A stretch of 64,000 nt of DNA from JACWAE01 sp963847595. Lineage in GTDB: Bacteria; Chloroflexota; Dehalococcoidia; SZUA-161. The position numbers were made by a program, and so were the translations under genes. Below the pieces are notes generated by a model that had not been told where the DNA came from, made no database searches, and saw nothing but the letters and a program-made list of their open reading frames with translations. Within the stretch, counting starts at the first letter, position 1; each line of letters starts with the position of its first letter. Below, piece by piece: positions 50,871 through 59,526 of the stretch. Location: the NCBI GenBank assembly GCA_963847595.1, contig CAWKAJ010000001.1, positions 682,001 to 746,000 of the forward strand, given 5' to 3'.

Positions 50871-53045
50871 ATGTTTGAGAAGGACAGCGATATGTTAAAC
50901 CAAGCCCTGAGAACGCGTCTGCCTAAGCGTATCGGAAGGCTCGACGAGCTTGCTCACAATCTATGGTGGAGCTGGCATCAGCAGGCGCGTGACCTGTTTC
51001 GCATTCTAGACTACCCCCTGTGGAGAAACAGCGGCCACAACCCCGTCAAGCAGCTTCGCGACATCAACCCGGATAAGTTGAAGGCTGCCGCCGGCGACCC
51101 CGCCTTCCTCACGCTGTACGACTTCGTTATGTCGGCCTTCGATGCCGATATGTCAGCTCAGGACACCTGGTTCAATGCTAACCATCCCAATATGCTGCCG
51201 GGTCCTGTCGCTTTGTTCTCAATGGAGTTCGCCATCCACAACTCACTGCCGATCTATGCTGGCGGGCTAGGCATACTTGCCGGCGACACGTGCAAGGAAG
51301 CAAGCGACCTTGGTCTGCCTCTGGTCGGAGTCGGATTCATGTATCCCCAGGGGTATTTCCATCAGCGCATTTCCGATGGTGGCTGGCAGGAGGAAGTATA
51401 CAGGCAGTTGGATTTCAGTGAAGCGCCTATAACTCCTATCATTGCCTCTCGAGGGCGCAGAGCGTTGGCTAAAGTTGAGCTGGACAACAAGTCGTTATCC
51501 ATTGCGGTGTGGCAATTACAGGTGGGTCGAGTCAGTGTCTACTTGCTGGATACCGACGTTGCAGAGAACCCTCCTCAGGACCGCCAGTTGTCCGCCCGCC
51601 TCTACGTAGCTGACAAGGAGTCGCGCATACAGCAGGAGATAGTTTTGGGGATTGGCGGTGTGCGCGTTCTTCGGGCTCTGGGCATTAAGCCAGCCATCTG
51701 GCATGCTAACGAGGGCCATACGGCCTTCATGATGCTGGAACGAGTCAGAGAGGAAATAGAACAAGGCGCAACTTTCCCTGAGGCTTTACACAGGGTGAGA
51801 GCGACTACCGTCTTTACCACCCATACGCCCGTCCCTGCCGGACATGACGTGTTCCCCATTCAACTTGTGGAGCAGTGTTTCCACAGATACTGGGGCTCGC
51901 TGGGTATGGACGGCGAGATGTTCCTAAAATTAGGGCAGCAGAATGGCCTCTGCCGCCAGTCCTTCAATATGACGGCGCTTGCATTAGCTATGTCCGGTCA
52001 GTGTAACGCTGTGAGTGAGCTTCATGGCACAGTTACACGAAAGATATGGCATATGCTCCGGCCTGATGTTGAAGAAGATGAAGTACCTATCTCACATGTG
52101 ACCAACGGCATCCACGTCCCCACCTGGGTTGCTCCCGAACTGGGACAGGTCTTCGAGAAATACCTGGGCAAGGACTGGATGGAAAAGCACGATAACCCCA
52201 AGATTTGGGAGCGTGTGGCGGATATCCCCGATGAAGAGCTTTGGGCAATGCGCCAGCTTCTGAAACGCAATCTCATGGTCACCATACGGGAGCGAGCGCG
52301 AAAACGCTGGGACAAGGTCGAGGTAGCACCACAGCAAGTGCTGGCAATGGGTGCCTTGCTGGACCCCTGGGTTCTGACTGTTGGGTTCGTCAGGCGTTTT
52401 GCTGAATATAAGCGGCCAGCCCTGATTTTCCATGACATCGAACGTCTCAAGAAAATCATCAATGACGAGGGGCGGCCGGTGCAGATAGTATTCTCCGGCA
52501 AATCCCATCCCGCCGATTTCCAATCCAAATATCTCCTCCAGCAGGTATACAATCTGGCCACGGACCGGGTGTTTCAGGGTCGCATAGCCTTTGTGGAAGA
52601 CTATGACATGCACATGGCGCATTACCTGGTACAAGGAGTGGACGTATGGCTGAGCACGCCACGTCGTCTCAACGAGGCATGTGGCACCAGCGGCATGAAA
52701 GCTTCATTGAACGGAGTGCCCAACCTCAGCGTCCGCGACGGGTGGTGGTATGAAGGATATAACGGAGCTAATGGCTGGGCCATAGGAAACGGTCCCGGTG
52801 CATACAGTCCCGAGCAAGAAGACAGAGTCGATGCCGAAGCCCTGTACCGCCTTCTGGAGAAAAAGATCGTGCCGCTCTACTACAATAGAGATAGAGACGG
52901 AGTGCCCCATGGCTGGATTAGCGTTATCAAGGAGGCAATCCGCTCAGTTACACCCAATTTCTCCGCGCGCCGCATGCTGAAGGAATATACGAACCAAATC
53001 TACCTGCCAGCTACCCAGTCACTGAAGCAAGAAAAGCTTGAGTAG
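50871..53045 (+). CDS. glgP: Alpha-glucan (glycogen) phosphorylase
   Basis: A 724-residue GT35 enzyme that releases glucose 1-phosphate from alpha-glucans. It has an N-terminal DUF3417-type helical region (LPKRIGRLDELAHNLWWSW), IWHANEGHTAFM, GGLGILAGD, and the PLP lysine region (ACGTSGMKASLNG) near residue 610. This is the type found in many thermophiles and anaerobes (shorter than the E. coli MalP type). ATG 50871 is preferred over GTG 50865 because AAGG lies at 50860-50863. Partner genes are the GH57 enzyme and glycosyltransferase in this window. Confidence 0.95.
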   Translation: MFEKDSDMLNQALRTRLPKRIGRLDELAHNLWWSWHQQARDLFRILDYPLWRNSGHNPVKQLRDINPDKLKAAAGDPAFLTLYDFVMSAFDADMSAQDTWFNANHPNMLPGPVALFSMEFAIHNSLPIYAGGLGILAGDTCKEASDLGLPLVGVGFMYPQGYFHQRISDGGWQEEVYRQLDFSEAPITPIIASRGRRALAKVELDNKSLSIAVWQLQVGRVSVYLLDTDVAENPPQDRQLSARLYVADKESRIQQEIVLGIGGVRVLRALGIKPAIWHANEGHTAFMMLERVREEIEQGATFPEALHRVRATTVFTTHTPVPAGHDVFPIQLVEQCFHRYWGSLGMDGEMFLKLGQQNGLCRQSFNMTALALAMSGQCNAVSELHGTVTRKIWHMLRPDVEEDEVPISHVTNGIHVPTWVAPELGQVFEKYLGKDWMEKHDNPKIWERVADIPDEELWAMRQLLKRNLMVTIRERARKRWDKVEVAPQQVLAMGALLDPWVLTVGFVRRFAEYKRPALIFHDIERLKKIINDEGRPVQIVFSGKSHPADFQSKYLLQQVYNLATDRVFQGRIAFVEDYDMHMAHYLVQGVDVWLSTPRRLNEACGTSGMKASLNGVPNLSVRDGWWYEGYNGANGWAIGNGPGAYSPEQEDRVDAEALYRLLEKKIVPLYYNRDRDGVPHGWISVIKEAIRSVTPNFSARRMLKEYTNQIYLPATQSLKQEKLE

Positions 53046-53366
53046 GCACGCGTAGTAACCACAGCGACAACGTCCTTATCTTATCCTGCTTCAGCTATCT
53101 CCTATAAGTTCTTCACCCCAACCGTGGTCGTTTATTAAAGGGGAGTGCAGAGGGGCAAAGCCCCTTTGCTGGGGGTTTGGGGGTATCCCCCAATATCAAA
53201 TTTCCCCCAAGATTGGGGGATACAGGGGGTTGAAAAGAGATTAGTAAATGCTTTCCAACCCATGCTTGATATGTTCAGGCTCAAGCTGTATTATCTCAGA
53301 GCATACAAAGCCATAGTCCTGAACTATCTCTTAGCGAATTTGGAAAGCGGTCCAAGGAGGCTTTAA
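53046..53366. other. 321-base gap with repeat R3
   Basis: No gene is supported. R3 (53140-53235) fills the centre, right after glgP. The SMR gene's ribosome site AAGGAGG lies just before 53367. Confidence 0.5.
53140..53235. repeat. Three-hairpin dispersed repeat, copy R3
   Basis: The clearest copy: GCAGAGGGGC/GCCCCTTTGC, then GGGGG/CCCCC, then CCCCCAAGATTGGGGG, then GGGGGTTGAAA. Confidence 0.85.
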
Positions 53367-53702
53367 ATGAGTTGGATTTACTTAATCATCGCCATTATTA
53401 CGGAAGTCATAGGCACCGCAGCCATGAAAGAGTCTCATGGTTTCACCAAAATCACGCCTTCGATTGTGATGTTAGCTTCCTATGGGCTCGCCTTCGCTTT
53501 TCTAACCCTTGCCGTGAAGAAAATCGATGTGAGCACTGGCTACGCGATATGGGCAGGAATAGTAACAGCCCTCGTAGCCACGGTCGGTATCCTTTATTTC
53601 AAGGAGCCTGCTACAGCAATAAAAATAGCTTCGATAGCCCTTATTGTGCTCGGCGTGATCGGTCTAACCCTGGCGGAGCGGCATACCGGCGCCGCCTCAT
53701 GA
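53367..53702 (+). CDS. Small multidrug resistance (SMR) transporter
   Basis: A 111-residue four-helix exporter of the EmrE type. The membrane glutamate is in IITEVIGTAAMK (residue about 13), with conserved GYAIWAGIVTA in helix 3. SMR proteins work as dimers, and no adjacent partner is seen, so a homodimer is expected. Substrate (quaternary cations, guanidinium or similar) cannot be read from the sequence. The start has AAGGAGG upstream. It is convergent with cooS. Confidence 0.92.
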   Translation: MSWIYLIIAIITEVIGTAAMKESHGFTKITPSIVMLASYGLAFAFLTLAVKKIDVSTGYAIWAGIVTALVATVGILYFKEPATAIKIASIALIVLGVIGLTLAERHTGAAS

Positions 53703-53713
53703 ATATATGTGGT

Positions 53714-55615
53714 TTATATTCCCAACTTCTTCCGATTTGCCTCAATATGTGCCAGGATGCCATCAACCGCTTTGACTGCATCAATTTCCACATTCAACAG
53801 CCCGCCAGTCACATTTCTGCAGTCCTGAGTCAGCAGTTTTACCAGATTGGGCGCCCCGGTTACTGTGGGCACAGGGTTGACGTATGTATAGAGGCCCAGA
53901 GCCAGAGCGAATATGGCATCAATAGTAGCCTTCTGCTCCATATATTCCGGAGCTACAGCGGCCACAGGAAGGTCTGACATAGGCACGCCCCCCAGAGCAG
54001 TTGAGACCGCCGCTAGCAGGTCAGCCAGACGCCCCGTATCAGTACAGGTGCCATAGCTAAGCACAGGCGGGATATTCAGCTTTTGACAAAGGTTTCTAAG
54101 GCCAGGGCCTGCGAACTCCTCAGCCTCGGGGCTGCACAGCCCAGCCACCTGCATGGCTCCGTTGCCGCATCCCATCGAAAGCACCAGAACGTCACGCTTG
54201 ATCAATTCCCTGGCCACTCGTACGCTGTGTACATCCTGGCCATGATCTCTCAGCGTAGTACAGGAGACAAGCCCTGCCACACCTCGCAACGTGCCATCCT
54301 TTATCGCTCCCAATAGAGGGTCAAGGCTGCCGCCGAGGGCTTCCAGTATGCTTTCGGTGGAGAAGCCTACTACAGCCTCCCTCATCGGCAACTGGGAAAC
54401 CGGCTCGATGGATGCCCTTCGCACCTTGAAATTGTCTACCGCCATCTGCAGTAGCCGCGCCGCCTGCTCCCCGGCTTTTTCAGGCTCGTAGTTGATCCGG
54501 TCCGTGATACCTTCAAAAGCGACCAACTCGCTCACCGGTATGAGCTTGAACTTGTATCTCTGCGCATACGCGGGGTCGATGGGCATGGAGCAGTTCATGT
54601 CACAGGCGAAAAGGTCAACGCAGCCGCTGGCGAGTACAGCCTCCTGCATGATCCAGTTACCCGTGAAACCATAGAACGTGCTGTCCATCTCCCATCTCTG
54701 AATCATCTCCTGCCCGGTCTCGATGTTGGCAATGACCCGCAGCCCCTTCGCGCCCACGGCCTTTGCCTTATTCTGCCAATCGGGCCTTCGAGCCAGTTGC
54801 ACCATGGCGAAGCCCAGGAAAGGCTCATGCCCGTTGGGCAGCACATTGACATAGTCGGGGTCTAGTACGCCGAGGTCTACGCGCATCTTATGAGGCCTGG
54901 GTATACCGTAGAGCACATCCTGGCAGTACTCGTTGACAATCTGGCTTTGATATGCCATGGCCACACCGAGCCGCATCGCCTTCAGAGCGAGGCTTTGATA
55001 ATAGCCATCCACATTGGTGAGGCATGAGCTGGTAGCGAACATCATCTCGCCGTGTATGCCGCCGGGGAAAATATCCAGCTTCCTCCAAAGCTCCTTTCTT
55101 TCTTTCAGAGCGAGAGCCTCGACTATTTTGCTGGGCTCGTCGAGCTTCCTGTTAAAATCGGCTTCCGCAAAATCGCAGAGACGAATAGCGATTTTATCAA
55201 CCGACCCCGCCGTGCTCACCCCAAGTCGCTTGGCGAAGTTCTTCAACTTCCCAGGCTCTTTAATTTGAAACGGCGTCTTCTTCTCCGCTGTAGCTCGCAG
55301 GGTTTTGACGGTCTGCTCTGTGTGATAATGGTAGGTGGACGCCCCCATGACATTCCTGAGCAGCATCATGCGCATCGCCATGCCGTCAGCCTTGATGCCG
55401 CACACACCCTTCTTATCCTTGGCGGCATCGGCGCGGCAGGGCCCGTTGGAGCACAAATCGCAGCGCACGCCCGCCTGGCAGAACGGACACCTCTTATCTG
55501 GAGCGCCCAGGCCCTGCGCCTCGTAGCGATCCCAGATATTGTCCATGCCGTCTTTCTTAATCCGCTCGTACACCTTGCGCACTGACTCGTGGTGAGAAAT
55601 CCTGTCTACTTCCAT
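53714..55615 (-). CDS. cooS: Carbon monoxide dehydrogenase catalytic subunit (CooS)
   Basis: The enzyme oxidises CO to CO2 (or reverses) with a [Ni-4Fe-4S] C-cluster. The N-terminal Cys-rich region CPFCQAGVRCDLCSNGPCRAD holds the D- and B-cluster ligands. C-cluster ligands fall in later segments (IHGEMMFATSSCL, DMNCSM, SMGCGNGAMQ, SYGTCTDTGRL). Length 633 residues, normal for monofunctional CooS. No CooC, CooF or CODH/ACS beta gene is adjacent, so it seems to act with a distant ferredoxin. Its upstream region contains promoter module copy C, shared with the ferredoxin and methyltransferase-like genes. Confidence 0.95.
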   Translation of the reverse strand: MEVDRISHHESVRKVYERIKKDGMDNIWDRYEAQGLGAPDKRCPFCQAGVRCDLCSNGPCRADAAKDKKGVCGIKADGMAMRMMLLRNVMGASTYHYHTEQTVKTLRATAEKKTPFQIKEPGKLKNFAKRLGVSTAGSVDKIAIRLCDFAEADFNRKLDEPSKIVEALALKERKELWRKLDIFPGGIHGEMMFATSSCLTNVDGYYQSLALKAMRLGVAMAYQSQIVNEYCQDVLYGIPRPHKMRVDLGVLDPDYVNVLPNGHEPFLGFAMVQLARRPDWQNKAKAVGAKGLRVIANIETGQEMIQRWEMDSTFYGFTGNWIMQEAVLASGCVDLFACDMNCSMPIDPAYAQRYKFKLIPVSELVAFEGITDRINYEPEKAGEQAARLLQMAVDNFKVRRASIEPVSQLPMREAVVGFSTESILEALGGSLDPLLGAIKDGTLRGVAGLVSCTTLRDHGQDVHSVRVARELIKRDVLVLSMGCGNGAMQVAGLCSPEAEEFAGPGLRNLCQKLNIPPVLSYGTCTDTGRLADLLAAVSTALGGVPMSDLPVAAVAPEYMEQKATIDAIFALALGLYTYVNPVPTVTGAPNLVKLLTQDCRNVTGGLLNVEIDAVKAVDGILAHIEANRKKLGI

Positions 55616-55642
55616 CTAAACCTCCACTCGATAAAGAATTCC

Positions 55643-55698
55643 GTAGGGGCAAGGGGCCCTCGCCCTAGTGTAGGGGCAATTCATGAATTGCCCCCGCG
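55643..55698. repeat. Two GTAGGGGC palindromes in the cooS leader
   Basis: GGGGCAAGGGGCCCTCGCCC at about 55646-55665 and GGGGCAATT/AATTGCCCC with a CATG loop at about 55674-55695. They lie between the promoter module and the cooS start, making this leader longer than those of copies A and B. Confidence 0.65.
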
Positions 55699-55699
55699 C

Positions 55700-55770
55700 C
55701 TATATTAACAACTTAACTATGAGGAAATCATAAAATGAAAGAGGAAATGATTAAAAAGTTATCACATTTC
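55700..55770 (-). promoter_or_regulatory. Shared promoter module, copy C, upstream of cooS
   Basis: On the minus strand: ATGTGATAAC (about 55758-55767), -35-like TTTAAT (55750-55755), 17-base spacer, -10-like TATGAT (55727-55732), then TTGTTAATAT. Aligned with copies A and B without gaps. The start codon at 55615 is 111 bases downstream because of two inserted palindromes. Confidence 0.65.
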
Positions 55771-55782
55771 TGATAATCTTTG

Positions 55783-56412
55783 TTAACGGGGAGGCATAGG
55801 CACTACTTCAAAGTGAGATGTATCGTTGAGTGTGACCAGGCGCTTCGAGCTGTCCGTAACCCAGACCACGCTCAACGATGCATTATCCACCTTAAGCCTG
55901 CGATAAATACTGTACGTCACGCCCATAATGTATGCTGCTAATATCCTAACCACTATATCGTGAGTTACAATCACCGTGTGCTTATCCCGGTTGGCAGCCA
56001 GCACGGTCTCAAAGGCCCGAACAGCCCTCTCTGCCACCTGGTTGAAGCTCTCGCCGTTAGGCATAGCCATCCCCGACGGGTCGACCTCCGACTGCTTCCA
56101 CAGCTCCGGCCACCTTCTTGCAATCTCGCTTTCATGTAGCCCCTGCCAGTCTCCCATCTTGATCTCTATCAAGTCGTCGAGTGGCTTCACATTGAGCCCG
56201 TGAGGCTCCGCGATGAGAGCTGCTGTGGTATAAGCCCTCCTCAGAGGACTGGTGTAGATTGAAGCTATGGGCAAGTCAGCCAGTCTGGAAGCCAATTTGC
56301 GCGCCTGGATGTACCCTACCTCATTAAGGTCTTCCTCAGACCAGCCCATATAATAGCCAGCTATATTCGACCTGGTCTGCCCGTGGCGCACCAAAAGTAC
56401 AGTAGTGGTCAT
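55783..56412 (-). CDS. Histidine phosphatase (phosphoglycerate mutase-like) family protein
   Basis: A 209-residue protein with the LVRHGQTRSN active-site motif (His9), the second His in VTHDIVVR and YTSPLRRAYTTA. This superfamily includes phosphoglycerate mutases, cobalamin phosphatases and unspecific phosphatases. A cobalamin-pathway role is possible in this corrinoid-dependent lifestyle but not shown by context. It lies upstream of the cooS promoter region on the same strand and is separated from the CoA-transferase run by a MITE-like element. Confidence 0.88.
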   Translation of the reverse strand: MTTTVLLVRHGQTRSNIAGYYMGWSEEDLNEVGYIQARKLASRLADLPIASIYTSPLRRAYTTAALIAEPHGLNVKPLDDLIEIKMGDWQGLHESEIARRWPELWKQSEVDPSGMAMPNGESFNQVAERAVRAFETVLAANRDKHTVIVTHDIVVRILAAYIMGVTYSIYRRLKVDNASLSVVWVTDSSKRLVTLNDTSHFEVVPMPPR

Positions 56413-56429
56413 TCATGCCTCGTTCCCAT

Positions 56430-56553
56430 GTCATTGCGAGCGCAGCAAAGCAATTTCATCGCCTCCTTGATATTTATGGCCACGAGGGGATTGCGGAGCC
56501 TGCTCCGAGCGCAAGAGAGGAGTCGTCCGCCCAGGCGGACTCCTCGCAATGAC
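56430..56553. repeat. MITE-like element with terminal inverted repeats
   Basis: A 124-base element with terminal repeats GTCATTGCGAG and CTCGCAATGAC. Its inner part matches the 8968-9066 element in inverted orientation, for example GTGGCCATAAATATCAAGG (minus) versus GTGGTCATAAATATCAAGA. No coding capacity. Confidence 0.8.
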
Positions 56554-56565
56554 ATATAGAAAGCT

Positions 56566-57825
56566 CTAGAATATCACCTTTTCCTCTATTAGCCTGTTGT
56601 ATTCTTCATCGGATACGTTCAGCAGCCCTTTGATAACATATTCGTTGTCTCCGCCCAGCAAAGGCGCTCCGCTGCGAATACTCCCCGGCGTGTCGCTCAG
56701 CCTCCAGGGAACGCCATAAATCACCTCGGGCCCGCTCTTGGGATGAGCGATGTTCACAAACGTGCCTCGAGCCTGGAATTGCGGGTCGTGATATTGGTCT
56801 TTAGATATCATAAACGGCGCAGCCGCTACACCAGCCTTCTGCAATATCTCTGTCGCCTCATATGGCGTATAGTTCTTAGTCCAATCTCCCACCAGCCTGT
56901 CCAGGGCATCCTGGTTCTGCAGTCTGCTATGCAGGTCGCTGAACCTCGCCTCCTTGGTCCAGGCCGGATTCCTTATTGCTTTGCAGAAGCTGCGCCACTC
57001 CGTCTCGGTCTTGACCGCAATGGAGACCCACTGGCTGTCACCTTGGCACGGGTAGAAACCGTGAGGCGCCATGTCGGGGACACGATTGCCGCGAGGCCTT
57101 TGCACACGCTTATTCATGATGTAATCCAAGAGCGGCTCACCTAGCAGCGATGTCGTCGCCTCCCACTCCGAGATATCTATGTACTGGCCCTTCCCGGTGC
57201 GGTTGCGGTAAACCAGGGCAGCCATCATAACATAAGCTCCATACATCGCAGACACGTGGTCACCATAGGCGAACCTCATGGCACAGGGAGTTAGCTCATC
57301 CTGATAGCCCACCAGACTGTCCGTTCCACCAAGGGCAGTTATGATAGGCGCATAGCCCCTCGTATTCTTCAAAGGGCCTGTGTGTCCGGCAAAGCAGAGC
57401 GAGACCACTATGATATCGTGCTTGAGCTTCGCTAGTGCCTCATATCCCAAGCCATACTTGTCCAGAACGCCCGGCGTGAAGTTGTCTGCGACGATATCAG
57501 CCGTCTTACACAGCTCCCTGAGCAATTCGGCGCCCCTGGGCTTGGTGAAATCTACAGTTATCGCTCGCTTGTTCCGGTTCATGATATGGAATACGGGACT
57601 GGTCTCCAACTGCTCGGGGTCGAACGCCGCCAAATCAGCGGGCGTCTTTATCGAGACACCCTTAGGCACAGCCACCTTAGCCACCCTGACGTAATCCACT
57701 CGCACATGGGATTCAACCTTGATTACCTCAGCCCCCATATCCGCCGCAATATGGGTCATCTGGGGCACAGCCCAGGCGGAACCGAAATCTATCAATCTAT
57801 ATCCTGCTAATGGAAGCCGTGCCAT
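56566..57825 (-). CDS. Class III CoA-transferase (CaiB/BaiF family), catalytic-Asp subunit
   Basis: A 419-residue family III CoA-transferase. Features are GYRLIDFGSAWAVPQ at the start, ADMGAEVIKVE near residue 35, ADNFTPGVLDKYGLGY near 115, and the catalytic-region motif AYGDHVSA with Asp189. The following gene on the strand's upstream side (57900) is a paralogue. In some systems, such as BbsEF, two paralogues form a heterodimer in which only one has the catalytic Asp. The CoA substrate is unknown, and no clear partner enzyme except the dehydratase-type gene at 63308 is in reach. AGGAGG precedes the ATG. Confidence 0.9.
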   Translation of the reverse strand: MARLPLAGYRLIDFGSAWAVPQMTHIAADMGAEVIKVESHVRVDYVRVAKVAVPKGVSIKTPADLAAFDPEQLETSPVFHIMNRNKRAITVDFTKPRGAELLRELCKTADIVADNFTPGVLDKYGLGYEALAKLKHDIIVVSLCFAGHTGPLKNTRGYAPIITALGGTDSLVGYQDELTPCAMRFAYGDHVSAMYGAYVMMAALVYRNRTGKGQYIDISEWEATTSLLGEPLLDYIMNKRVQRPRGNRVPDMAPHGFYPCQGDSQWVSIAVKTETEWRSFCKAIRNPAWTKEARFSDLHSRLQNQDALDRLVGDWTKNYTPYEATEILQKAGVAAAPFMISKDQYHDPQFQARGTFVNIAHPKSGPEVIYGVPWRLSDTPGSIRSGAPLLGGDNEYVIKGLLNVSDEEYNRLIEEKVIF

Positions 57826-57899
57826 ATGCGAAAACCTCCTGGCTATGTTTCTATCGGTTAGGTTGGAGTCCGCCAGAGGCGGACTCCAATCGTGATTTG

Positions 57900-59117
57900 C
57901 TAGATAACCCCTGCCCTTTTCAGCGCGGTCAAGTCTTTTTTGGTATAACCCAGCCGCTTGCAGTATATCTCCTCATTGTGCTCTCCCAGCAGGGGCGCCG
58001 GCCGCTTCAGCGCCCACGGGGCATCCTCCAACTTGTATGGCGCGCCCGGATACTTGAGCTTCCCCGCCTCCTTATGGTCTAGCGCCACGAAGAACTCGCG
58101 TGCATTGAGATGAGGGTCATTGACCTCGTCCGCCATGTTATACATAGGCGCAAACGGTATAGCGTTCTTCTCGCAAATCTCGAAAATCTCTTTTTTGGTG
58201 CGTTCCAGAAACCAGGGCGTGAGCAGGGCATCTACCTCTTCGGGGTAATCGTCCTGCATGGCATGGCGGTCTCTGTACCGGGGGTCTTTGGTCCAATCGG
58301 GAGTACCCATGAGCTCGAGAAACTTCACCCATTGTTTGAGTTGTGGCGCTATTAGCGCGATATGGCCATCCTTACAGGGAATAAGCCTCCCTGCAGGATA
58401 CGTCATCCCGCCTCCGAGATAGCCCTTTGTGAGGCTGTCCCCGGCGCCGCCGGTGTATTTCGTGACACCGAACCCCACATGGAAAGTAGCCCATATCTCA
58501 GCCTCCGAGATATCCACCCGCTGACCGTGTCCGGTTGCATCCCGGGCGAGAAGAGCGACCATGGTAGCGCCTGCGCCGCTTATGGCAGCCTGATAATGCC
58601 CCAGTGCCACCGGCATCGTCAATGGCTCGCGCCAGTAGTGACCCGTAATCTGGCTCACGCCTCCGGCAGCGCAGGAGTTAATAGCATATGCTTTGTAGTC
58701 TTTATAAGGGCCTGTCTGGCCGAATGGGGTTATCGAGGTTACAATAAGGCGCGGATTTATCTTCTTAAGCCTGGCGTAATCGAGCCCCCATTTCTTCATC
58801 AGCTTAGGAGGATTGTTCTCCACAAAAACGTCGGCATCCTTAAGCAATTCTTTAAGTATTTCCTGCCCCGTCTCAGTTTTTATGTTAAGTGTGATGCCAA
58901 GCTTGTTGGCGTTCAGGTAGAGGAAAAGCCCGCTTCGTTCAGGATGAGGGATGTCATCCGAGAAAGGGCCGTATTCCCTGGACTCGTCTCCTCTGCCAGG
59001 CTCCTCGATCTTAACAACTTCGGCGCCGAGGTCAGCCATCATCTTGGCGCAGTGTGCTGCCGAGATGAAGTTACCGCACTCCACCACCTTCAATCCCGAA
59101 AGCAGTTGCTCTGCCAT
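57900..59117 (-). CDS. Class III CoA-transferase paralogue with His at the catalytic Asp position
   Basis: A 405-residue paralogue of the 56566 gene (LLSGLKVVECGNFISAA, ADLGAEVVKIEEPGRGD). At the aligned position of Asp189 it reads LGHYQAA with His174, so the enzyme may lack its catalytic aspartate, like the non-catalytic subunit of heterodimeric transferases. The two genes are 74 bases apart on the same strand, this one first. The CoA donor/acceptor cannot be read from sequence. GGAGG precedes the ATG. Confidence 0.9.
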   Translation of the reverse strand: MAEQLLSGLKVVECGNFISAAHCAKMMADLGAEVVKIEEPGRGDESREYGPFSDDIPHPERSGLFLYLNANKLGITLNIKTETGQEILKELLKDADVFVENNPPKLMKKWGLDYARLKKINPRLIVTSITPFGQTGPYKDYKAYAINSCAAGGVSQITGHYWREPLTMPVALGHYQAAISGAGATMVALLARDATGHGQRVDISEAEIWATFHVGFGVTKYTGGAGDSLTKGYLGGGMTYPAGRLIPCKDGHIALIAPQLKQWVKFLELMGTPDWTKDPRYRDRHAMQDDYPEEVDALLTPWFLERTKKEIFEICEKNAIPFAPMYNMADEVNDPHLNAREFFVALDHKEAGKLKYPGAPYKLEDAPWALKRPAPLLGEHNEEIYCKRLGYTKKDLTALKRAGVI

Positions 59118-59310
59118 GCAATGCTACCTCCGTTCCAAATCAAAGCGATTCTCCGTATCAGGCGCATTTAGTAAGAAGTCTACCTTATTGGACTCTCCGT
59201 TTCAACCGTTTCGTGAAAAACCCTACCATGTAAAAGACAATTGCCTGACGGCTTTTGTTGCTCGCGGCATTGTGATACAATTCCCCTAAGTTCTTAGCCA
59301 TAGTGAGAAA

Positions 59311-59395
59311 GAGGTGCAGGAAACTTCCTGCGCGGGGGAACTGGGGGTGTCCCCTAGTTTTAAAAGTCCCCCAAGATTGGGGGATTTAGGGTTGA
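59311..59395. repeat. Three-hairpin dispersed repeat, copy R4
   Basis: First hairpin in the GCAGGAAACTTCCTGC form, followed by the two GC hairpins. It is directly followed by copy R5. Confidence 0.8.
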
Positions 59396-59399
59396 AGAT

Positions 59400-59493
59400 G
59401 AGGTGCAGGAAACTTCCTGCTAGGGGTTTGGGGGTATCCCCCAAATTTAAAAGTCCCCCAATCTTGGGGGATTTAGGGGGTTTAGGGGGTTGA
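59400..59493. repeat. Three-hairpin dispersed repeat, copy R5 (tandem with R4)
   Basis: Same first hairpin as R4. The third hairpin reads CCCCCAATCTTGGGGG, and the 3' end has a doubled TTTAGGGGG unit. Confidence 0.8.
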
Positions 59494-59526
59494 TGTAAGC
59501 CATTCATAGCCTCAGGTGAATAAATC

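Larger units (their letters stand above)
59118..59526. other. 409-base divergent gap with two tandem repeats
   Basis: Bases 59118-59305 show nothing I can support. Two tandem three-hairpin repeats (R4, R5) fill the rest up to the pyk start. No convincing promoter was recognised. Confidence 0.5.

Noticed and set aside
53145..53366. Plus-strand frame through repeat R3.
   Set aside because: It consists mostly of palindromic repeat sequence and has no ribosome site.
58362..59171. 269-codon plus-strand frame opposite the 57900 CoA-transferase.
   Set aside because: Shadow frame of a clear minus-strand family III CoA-transferase.
59311..59493. CRISPR array reading of the tandem R4/R5 repeats.
   Set aside because: Only two copies with no regular spacers; the units are themselves multi-hairpin repeats found elsewhere in the window.
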